Assembly (NCBI GenBank): GCA_039930985.1
Contig: JBDTSV010000054.1
Coordinates: 1 to 45,294 of the forward strand
Source: CADEED01 sp039930985
GTDB taxonomy: Bacteria; Pseudomonadota; Gammaproteobacteria; Steroidobacterales; Steroidobacteraceae
Direction of reading: 5' to 3'
DNA length: 45,294 nt
A program made the position numbers and the translations under genes. Below, in pieces: positions 39,640 to 45,294 of this stretch; positions within the stretch are counted from its first letter, which is position 1, and every line of letters starts with the position of its first letter. The notes under the pieces were generated by a model. The model worked only from the letters and a program-made list of their open reading frames with translations. It made no database searches and was not told where the DNA came from.

Positions 39640-40440
39640 CTAAAGGTCGATTGCCTCGACGGATTTTTCAGCGATCGATGCACCCAGGAATCGTGCGCCG
39701 ACGCGCGCGAATCTTTCCGGGCTGTCGGTAGCCAGAAGACGCACCGTGCCGGCGCGCGGGCCACCGGCGGCAAGGTTGCGCGTCACTAGCTCGGTGGCCG
39801 TGGCGCGAGCGGTAGTCGCCGCGGAATCCACCACGCGGCGCGTGGGGCCGAGCTGCCGGGCGATCGCGGCAGCGAGCAGCGGAAAATGGGTGCAGCCCAG
39901 AACGACGGTGTCGATCCGGGCATCGAGATGCGCGAGATAGCGTTCGGCGACCGCGTCCACCGCTACCCCCTCGCTCCAGCCCTCTTCCGCGAGCGCCACG
40001 AAAACCTGGGCCGCGACCTGCGTGACGTGCGCGCCGGGCCGCAACGCAAGAATGGCGCGCTGATATGCACCACCTTTTACGGTGCCTTCGGTGGCCAGCA
40101 CGGCGATGCGGCCGCTCGCCGACGCCTCGCAGGCGGCTTGCGCGCCGGGCTCGATGACCCCGATCACCGGCAGCGCGGGAAACTTCTCGCGCAACGCGGG
40201 CAGGGCCGTGGCCGATGCCGTGTTGCATGCAACCACGAGTGCCTTGATGCCGCGATTCACCAGCGCCTCCGCCGCGCGCACCGAATACCGCGCCACGGTT
40301 TCCGGGCTCTTGGTGCCGTACGGCAGGCGCGCGGTGTCGCCGAGATACAGGAAATCTTCCGCGGGCAGCGCTGCTATCAACGCCCGCAGCACCGTGAGCC
40401 CGCCAACGCCGGAATCGAAGACTCCGACCGGCACATTCAT
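39640..40440 (-). CDS. murI: Glutamate racemase
   Basis: MurI, 266 residues: makes D-glutamate for peptidoglycan. N-terminal 'VGVFDSGVGGLTVLRAL', 'YLGDTARLPYGTKS'; the two catalytic cysteines in 'VVACNTASATALP' and 'VVLGCTHFPLLA', both intact. ATGA overlap with lysS upstream. Confidence 0.96.
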   Translation of the reverse strand: MNVPVGVFDSGVGGLTVLRALIAALPAEDFLYLGDTARLPYGTKSPETVARYSVRAAEALVNRGIKALVVACNTASATALPALREKFPALPVIGVIEPGAQAACEASASGRIAVLATEGTVKGGAYQRAILALRPGAHVTQVAAQVFVALAEEGWSEGVAVDAVAERYLAHLDARIDTVVLGCTHFPLLAAAIARQLGPTRRVVDSAATTARATATELVTRNLAAGGPRAGTVRLLATDSPERFARVGARFLGASIAEKSVEAIDL

Positions 40441-41930
40441 TCTGGACGCATGTGCGGGAACAGCAGCACGTCGCGGATCGAGGGAGCATCGGTGAAGAAC
40501 ATGACCAGCCGGTCGATGCCGACACCCAGCCCCGCGGTCGGCGGCATACCGTACTCGAGCGCGCGGACATAGTCGGCGTCGTAGTACATGGCCTCATCGT
40601 CGCCCGCGTCCTTGCGATCCACCTGCGCCCGGAAGCGCGCGGCCTGGTCCTCGGCGTCATTGAGTTCGGAGAATCCGTTGGCGATCTCGCGGCCGGCAAC
40701 GAAGAATTCGAAGCGATCGGTGAGAAACGGATCGGCGTCATTGGCGCGCGACAGCGGGCTCACTTCGGTGGGATAGGCGTGGACGAAGGTCGGGTCGAGG
40801 AAAGTGTCTTCGGCAAACTTCTCGAACAACTCGATCTGCAGCTTGCCCGCGCCGTCGTGCGGTTTGAACTTGATACCATGCGTGGTGCAGAGGCCGCGCA
40901 GATAGTCGACGTCGCGCGCGCGGCTTACCTCGAAGCCCGGCGCATGCGCGGCCACGGCCTCGAGCACCGTGAGACGCGTGAAGGGCTTGTCCAGGTCGTA
41001 CTGTCTTCCCTGGTATTGGAACTGCCGCTTGCCGAACACCACGTCGGCGATACCCTGCATGGCGCGCTCGACCATGACCATGAGGTCCAGGTAGTCGGCA
41101 TAGGCGACGTACAGCTCGAGCATGGTGAATTCGGGGTTGTGCCGCGTGGACACGCCCTCGTTGCGGAAATTCCGGTTGATCTCGTAGACGCGCTCGAAGC
41201 CGCCGACTGTCAGGCGCTTGAGATACAGCTCCGGGGCGATGCGCAGGTACATTTCCATGTCGAGCGCGTTGTGATGTGTCTTGAACGGCCGCGCCGCCGC
41301 GCCGCCGGGAATCGGCTGCAACATCGGCGTCTCGACTTCGAGGAAATCCATGGAGTCGAGGAAGTCGCGCAGATACCGAAGGATGCGATTGCGCATCACG
41401 AACGTGGCGCGCGCCTGTTCGTTGACGATGAGGTCGACATAGCGCTGCCGGTAGCGCAGGTCGACGTCGGCGATGCCGTGCCACTTGTCGGGCAGCGGCC
41501 GCAGGCTCTTGGTCAGCATGCGCAATTCATCGACGCGCACCGACAATTCGCCGGTCTTCGTCTTGAACAACGTGCCGGTGGCGGCCAGGATGTCGCCGAC
41601 GTCGTATTTCTTGAAGGCTTCGTAGACTTCACCGAGCGCATCGCGCTGCAGGAAAATCTGGATCTGCCCGGTGCGGTCCTGGAGCTTCGCGAAGCTGGCC
41701 TTGCCCATGATGCGCTGGAACATCATGCGGCCCGCGACATGCACGCGAACCGGATTCGCCTCGAACCACTCGGCTGGCTTCTCGCCATACTCGGCAGCTA
41801 ACAACGTTGCCAGCACATCGCGCCGGTAATCGTTGGGAAACGCCGGGATCCCCTTCGCCTTGGATTGCTCACGCAACGCGGTGAGCTTGGCGCGCCGCTC
41901 GGCGATCAGCTGATTGTCATCGTCGCTCAC
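40437..41930 (-). CDS. lysS: Lysyl-tRNA synthetase, class II
   Basis: LysRS, 497 residues: charges tRNA-Lys. N-terminal OB-fold anticodon-binding domain ('VHVAGRMMFQRIMGKASFAK'); class II motif 1 ('FLDSMDFLEVETPMLQP'), motif 2 ('FRNEGVSTRHNPEFTMLE') and motif 3 ('GLGVGIDRLVMFFTD'). It starts at GTG 41930 (M-SDDDNQLIAERRAKL), which overlaps the prfB stop as GTGA, the usual prfB-lysS arrangement. Confidence 0.96.
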   Translation of the reverse strand: MSDDDNQLIAERRAKLTALREQSKAKGIPAFPNDYRRDVLATLLAAEYGEKPAEWFEANPVRVHVAGRMMFQRIMGKASFAKLQDRTGQIQIFLQRDALGEVYEAFKKYDVGDILAATGTLFKTKTGELSVRVDELRMLTKSLRPLPDKWHGIADVDLRYRQRYVDLIVNEQARATFVMRNRILRYLRDFLDSMDFLEVETPMLQPIPGGAAARPFKTHHNALDMEMYLRIAPELYLKRLTVGGFERVYEINRNFRNEGVSTRHNPEFTMLELYVAYADYLDLMVMVERAMQGIADVVFGKRQFQYQGRQYDLDKPFTRLTVLEAVAAHAPGFEVSRARDVDYLRGLCTTHGIKFKPHDGAGKLQIELFEKFAEDTFLDPTFVHAYPTEVSPLSRANDADPFLTDRFEFFVAGREIANGFSELNDAEDQAARFRAQVDRKDAGDDEAMYYDADYVRALEYGMPPTAGLGVGIDRLVMFFTDAPSIRDVLLFPHMRPE

Positions 41931-43022
41931 AGGCCCGCCTTCAGTGAAGCTTCCATGAAAGGATCGAGGTGTCCGTCGAGTACCTTGTTGGTATCGCCGA
42001 TTTCGACGTCAGTGCGCAAATCCTTGATGCGCGACTGGTCGAGCACGTAGGAGCGGATCTGGTTGCCCCAGCTCACGTCCGACTTGGAGTCTTCCAGAAC
42101 CTTTGCTGCGGCATTGCGCTTGTTGAACTCCAGTTCGTACATCTTGGCCTTGAGCATCTTCATCGCGGTCGCGCGGTTCTTGTGCTGACTGCGCTCGTTC
42201 TGGCAGGCCACGACGATCCCGGTCGGGCCGTGGGTCAGTCGCACCGCCGATTCGGTCTTGTTCACATGCTGCCCACCGGCGCCGCTCGATCGATACACGT
42301 CCATCTTGATATCGGCCGGGTTTAGGTCGACCTTGATGTCGTCGTCCACTTCGGGTGAGACGAACACCGAGGCAAACGAAGTGTGGCGGCGATTGCCCGA
42401 ATCGAACGGCGATTTGCGCACCAGACGGTGCACGCCGGTTTCGGTGCGCAACCATCCGTAGGCGAACTCTCCCTTGATTTCGATCGTGGCGCTCTTCATG
42501 CCGGCGACTTCGCCAGGCTGCGAGTCGATGACTTCGGCGTTGTAGCCGCGTGCCGCGGCCCACTTGAGATACATGCGCAACAGCATCTGCGCCCAGTCCT
42601 GCGCTTCGGTGCCGCCAGCGCCAGCCTGGATGTCGAGAAATGCGCTGTGCGAGTCCATCTCGCCGCGGAACATCCGTTTGAACTCGAGCTTGCGTACGTC
42701 GGTTTCGAGCTTGACGGCATCGCGCTCGATCTCGGCGGCCATGCCTTCGTCGTTCTCGCTTTCCGCGAGTTCGAGCAATTCGCTGGCGCTGGTCACCGCG
42801 CCCGTGGCTTTGTCCATGTCGGCGAGATCGGTAGTGAGGCGCGCGCGTTCCTTGCCCAGGTCCTGGGCGCGCTCAGGCTTGTTCCAGATTGCGGGGTCTT
42901 CGAGCTCGCGACTTACTTCTTCGAGCCGCTCTTTCTTTTCGTCGTACTCAAAGAAACCCCCTCAAGGAAAGCATTCGTTCCTCGAGTTCAATGAGTTTTC
43001 GCTTCAGCATGTTGATTTCCAT
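41927..43022 (-). CDS. prfB: Peptide chain release factor 2 (programmed +1 frameshift)
   Basis: RF2, about 364 residues, terminating at UGA and UAA. It is read as two pieces: 24 codons from the ATG at 43022 to 42951 (MEINMLKRKLIELEERMLSL then RGFL), then, after skipping the T at 42950, 340 codons from 42949 to 41927 beginning EYDEKKERLEEVSREL. Functional motifs: SPF in 'LVRKSPFDSGNRRHTSF' (stop-codon reading) and GGQ in 'SGAGGQHVNKTESAVRLTH' (peptide release). Length agrees with E. coli RF2 (365). It begins 10 bases after the GNAT stop. This is normal autoregulation, not a broken gene. Confidence 0.96.
42948..42962 (-). promoter_or_regulatory. prfB programmed frameshift site
   Basis: On the minus strand AGGGGG (42957-42962), acting as an internal Shine-Dalgarno sequence, then TTT, the slippery CTT (42951-42953) and the in-frame TGA (42948-42950), followed by G. 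This is the classic RF2 arrangement: when RF2 is scarce the ribosome slips +1 at CTT-T and reads on. Confidence 0.95.
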
Positions 43023-43032
43023 GGCGCGAATA

Positions 43033-43497
43033 CTATCGGAGTGGGCGCTCCATGAATATCGATAAAGGATCGGGCTGATACGGCGGAAACGCCGGGATTT
43101 CCTTGAAACCCGCGCGCCGATACAGCTTGAGGGCGCCGACGCTCACGTTGCCGGTCTCCAGCCGGGCCAGCGGCAGTTTTTCCGCGCGCGCCCAGTCGAG
43201 CAGTTTGACGAGCATCGCGAGCGCCATGCCGCCACCGCGCGACTTCGGCATGAGATACATGCGTTTGAGTTCGGCCCAACCACCGCAGTTCTTCGCGGCG
43301 CCGCAACCCACGAGCTCGCCGTCCTGTTCGACGACGAGGAAAACACCGCGCGCCTCCGCGAGCGTCTCCGGCGTGTCGAAATGATTGCTCTCGGGTGGAT
43401 ACAGCGCGGAATTGAAAGCGTCCAGCTCGGCGATCAGCGCACGGACGCGTGGATCGAGTGGATCGCCTTCGTGGATCAGGTAAGTGCCTGTGGTCAT
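43033..43497 (-). CDS. GNAT family N-acetyltransferase
   Basis: A 154-residue GNAT protein. The acetyl-CoA loop appears as 'PKSRGGGMALAMLVKLLDWA' (R-G-G-G, a variant of the usual R-x-x-G-x-G/A), after the core strand 'LVGCGAAKNCGGWAELKRMY', and 'LETGNVSVGALKLYRRAGFKE' follows as the typical end. Resembles small acyltransferases acting on amino acids or proteins; the substrate is unknown. ATGA overlap with recJ; 10 bases before prfB. Confidence 0.85.
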   Translation of the reverse strand: MTTGTYLIHEGDPLDPRVRALIAELDAFNSALYPPESNHFDTPETLAEARGVFLVVEQDGELVGCGAAKNCGGWAELKRMYLMPKSRGGGMALAMLVKLLDWARAEKLPLARLETGNVSVGALKLYRRAGFKEIPAFPPYQPDPLSIFMERPLR

Positions 43498-45203
43498 GGC
43501 ATCACGTGATCGATGAGCAACTGCAGGCGGCGCTCGCCTTTGTATTCGTTGATGTCGAGGCGGTAAACCAGGCGCACTTCGCCTTGTGGCAGTGTCGCGC
43601 TCTCCTCGCTGCCTTTGAAATTGAAGGCGATGGCGTCGAAGCTGCGCGCCTGGTCGCCGGTGGTCACCCAGAGCTTGAGATGCTTGTCGCCCACCACGCG
43701 GGCGTTTTTCACGGCGAACACGCCGTCGAAGCAGGGTTCCGGAAAGGCCTGGCCCCAGGGTCCGCCGTCGCGCAAGGCCTGCGCGGTCTCGAGCGCGATT
43801 TCATCGCTCGACAGCTCACCGTCGGTCTCCACGCGATTCGCGGGAACCGACGGATCGCGCCAGCGAGTCACCTCATCGTCGAAGGCGCGCGCGAAGGCAT
43901 CGAGATGGCGTTCCTCGATGCTCAGCCCGGCCGCCATCGCATGCCCGCCAAAACGGCTGATCAGCTCGGGATGCCGTGCGGCGATGCCATCCAGCACGTC
44001 GCGAATGTGAATGCCCTGCACCGAGCGCGCCGAACCTCTCAAACTACCGTCCGCATTGCGCGCGAACGCGATCACCGGACGTCGAATCCGGTCTTTGATG
44101 CGGCTCGCCACCAGTCCCACGACTCCCTGGTGCCAGTCGGCATCGAACAGGCATACGCCGTGGCGCGTAGGCCCGTCGCCCACCGGCGTGCGCAAGCTCG
44201 CGACCGCCGCGAGCGCCACGCCCTGCATGCGCGCCTCGATTTCGCGGCGTTCGATATTGAGCTGATCGAGGCGCGTCGCCAGTGTCAGCGCCTCGGCATC
44301 CGTATCTGCCAGCAGGCAGCGAATGCCGATCGACATGTCGTCGAGCCGGCCCGCGGCGTTCAGGCGCGGGCCGATGGTGAAGCCGAGATCGGCGGCGGTG
44401 AGCGTCGAGAGCGAACGTTTACCGATCTCCAGCAGCGCGCGAATTCCCGGCACGCAGCGCCCGGCACGGATGCGGCGAATGCCCTGCGCGACCAGCACGC
44501 GATTGTTCACATCCAGCGGCACGAGGTCAGCCACGGTACCGAGCGCGACGAGGTCGAGGAAATCGGCGACCGGCGGCATCACGACGGTGCCGCGTGCGTC
44601 GATCTCGCGGCGCAGTGCCGCCATAACGTAGAACGCGACGCCGACGCCGGCGAGCGCCCGGCTTCCGAACTGGCTGCCCGGCACATTGGGATTGACGATG
44701 ACATCGGCGGCCGGCAGCTCGGGTCCGGGAGGATGATGGTCGGTGACCAACACCTGGATGCCGCGCGCGCGCGCCGCGGCGACACCCGCGTTGCTCGATA
44801 TGCCGTTGTCGACGGTGATGATGAGCGATGGATTTCGTTCGGCAGCGAGCCCGACGATCTCCGGCGTGAGCCCGTAGCCGAACTCGAAGCGGTTCGGCAC
44901 CAGAAAATCGACGGCGCTGAATCCCCAGGCGCGCAAGGCCCGCACGATCAACGCAGTGCTGGTCGCGCCGTCGGCGTCGAAATCCCCGATCACCAGGATG
45001 CGCCGTTCGCGGTGCTCGAGGATCAGCGCGACCGCGGCTTCGACGCTATCGAGGGTGCCCACGGGCATGAGCTGATCGAGCGTGAGTGCGAGTTCCTGGC
45101 TGTCCCGCACGCCGCGCGCGGCGTAGGCGCGACGCAATACCGGATGTACTGCGAGATCGGCGATCTCGTTGCCCCGTCTACGCCTTTCGATGACCAGTTC
45201 CAT
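43494..45203 (-). CDS. recJ: Single-stranded-DNA-specific exonuclease RecJ
   Basis: RecJ, 569 residues: 5'-3' exonuclease on single-stranded DNA in recombination and mismatch repair. DHH-superfamily metal motifs: 'VIGDFDADGATSTAL' (DxD at 74-76), 'TDHHPPG' (DHH at 155-157), and the DHHA1 motif 'RFGGHAMAAGLSIEE'; 'DFLDLVALGTVADLVPL' is also typical. The start is the ATG at 45203; an in-frame TTG three codons earlier is less likely. A TATAGA hexamer 10 bases before the ATG suggests the promoter of the recJ-GNAT-prfB-lysS-murI run. Confidence 0.96.
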   Translation of the reverse strand: MELVIERRRRGNEIADLAVHPVLRRAYAARGVRDSQELALTLDQLMPVGTLDSVEAAVALILEHRERRILVIGDFDADGATSTALIVRALRAWGFSAVDFLVPNRFEFGYGLTPEIVGLAAERNPSLIITVDNGISSNAGVAAARARGIQVLVTDHHPPGPELPAADVIVNPNVPGSQFGSRALAGVGVAFYVMAALRREIDARGTVVMPPVADFLDLVALGTVADLVPLDVNNRVLVAQGIRRIRAGRCVPGIRALLEIGKRSLSTLTAADLGFTIGPRLNAAGRLDDMSIGIRCLLADTDAEALTLATRLDQLNIERREIEARMQGVALAAVASLRTPVGDGPTRHGVCLFDADWHQGVVGLVASRIKDRIRRPVIAFARNADGSLRGSARSVQGIHIRDVLDGIAARHPELISRFGGHAMAAGLSIEERHLDAFARAFDDEVTRWRDPSVPANRVETDGELSSDEIALETAQALRDGGPWGQAFPEPCFDGVFAVKNARVVGDKHLKLWVTTGDQARSFDAIAFNFKGSEESATLPQGEVRLVYRLDINEYKGERRLQLLIDHVMP

Positions 45204-45213
45204 GGCGGCCAAT

Positions 45214-45219
45214 TCTATA
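45214..45219 (-). promoter_or_regulatory. Putative -10 element of the recJ operon
   Basis: On the minus strand TATAGA is followed by 10 bases (ATTGGCCGCC) and the recJ ATG; the leader would be about 2-3 bases. CTATAG is self-complementary, so it could also serve the rightward frame at 45228. Confidence 0.4.
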
Positions 45220-45227
45220 GGTCAATC

Positions 45228-45294
45228 ATGTCTTCGCCGCGTTCGCTCACGAGCCGAGACGAGCGAGCCAGGGACGGCGGGCGCGCCAAAGCCG
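45228..45294 (+). CDS. Possible start of a rightward gene leaving the window
   Basis: An open frame of 22 codons from an ATG at 45228 to the window edge, rich in Ser, Arg and Asp (MSSPRSLTSRDERARDG...). There is no Shine-Dalgarno sequence. It is divergent from recJ, with 24 bases between the start codons, similar to the comEC/DUF2062 arrangement. Too short to recognise; it may not be a gene. Confidence 0.3.
   Translation, partial: MSSPRSLTSRDERARDGGRAKA

Noticed and set aside
39620..39640. A second sigma-E promoter upstream of the hydrolase-fold gene (GAAACTT at 39634-39640)
   Set aside because: The -35-like element is present, but at a 16-base spacing the -10 position reads ACTTG, not TCTRA; the TACACT hexamer fits a housekeeping -10 better.
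42818..43022. prfB as a frameshifted pseudogene
   Set aside because: The break is the standard programmed +1 site and both flanking protein segments match RF2.
1..45294. CRISPR arrays, tRNA or rRNA genes, insertion sequences, prophage or defence genes
   Set aside because: I read the gaps and both strands and found no regularly spaced repeats, cloverleaf-like segments, transposase motifs or defence-gene families; nearly all sequence is housekeeping genes.

Overview
The window looks like chromosomal core sequence of a GC-rich gammaproteobacterium. The gene orders (exbB-exbD-msbA-lpxK-trm112-kdsB, lolC-lolE-lolD, rpoE-rseA-rseB, lepA-lepB-DUF4845-rnc-era-recO-pdxJ-acpS, sdhCDAB-sdhE-ygfX, recJ-prfB-lysS) are those of free-living Gammaproteobacteria near Xanthomonadales, Nevskiales or Steroidobacterales. 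That placement is an inference from gene order and composition; no rRNA is present to confirm it. I see no tRNA, rRNA, CRISPR array, insertion sequence, phage gene or integration site. No stretch over 300 bases lacks a gene.

Layout. 1-3024 (+): the end of a secreted PPC-like protein, a Pro/Ala-rich lipoprotein, and a periplasmic-TPR/GGDEF diguanylate cyclase. 3058-8703 (-): an envelope operon read exbB, exbD, msbA, lpxK, trm112, kdsB, MOSC protein. 8740-11028 (-): comEC, divergent from a DUF2062 membrane protein at 11057-11575. 11576-14764 (-): the lipoprotein-sorting transporter lolC, lolE, lolD. 14908-19542 (+): a small periplasmic protein, mfd and csiV. 19599-33401 (-): a very long colinear run from rpoE through rseA, rseB, glutaredoxin-like, lepA, lepB, DUF4845, rnc, era, recO, pdxJ, acpS, an exonuclease, rlmD and nagZ to a PAS/LOV-GGDEF protein. 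33507-37775 (-): succinate dehydrogenase with its assembly factors (DUF1674/SDHAF4 first, sdhE and ygfX last). 37837-38724 (+): ygfZ. 38735-45203 (-): recJ, a GNAT, prfB (with its programmed frameshift), lysS, murI and an alpha/beta-hydrolase-fold protein. A small rightward reading frame starts at 45228 and leaves the window.

How the genes fit together. Most of the window builds the cell envelope and maintains DNA and translation. The lipid A/KDO genes, the Lol transporter, the sigma-E stress circuit and signal peptidase I all serve the envelope. RNase III, Era, RecO, Mfd, RecJ, RF2 and LysRS are housekeeping. The succinate dehydrogenase operon is read straight into the sigma-E operon, which has its own sigma-E-type promoter.

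I found no unambiguous new multi-gene system. The parts most worth a second look are single-gene or regulatory oddities: a LepB with a tripled transmembrane-hairpin module; a LOV-like/GGDEF protein that has lost both its photoactive cysteine and its GGDEF catalytic residues; a ComEC whose metallo-beta-lactamase domain lacks its metal-binding histidines; an alpha/beta-hydrolase without its nucleophile serine; a hairpin that would hide the rpoE Shine-Dalgarno sequence; a recurring -10-to-start geometry that predicts leaderless mRNAs; and a GTTAGG/CCTAAC hexamer that holds nearly all the TTA leucine codons I could find.
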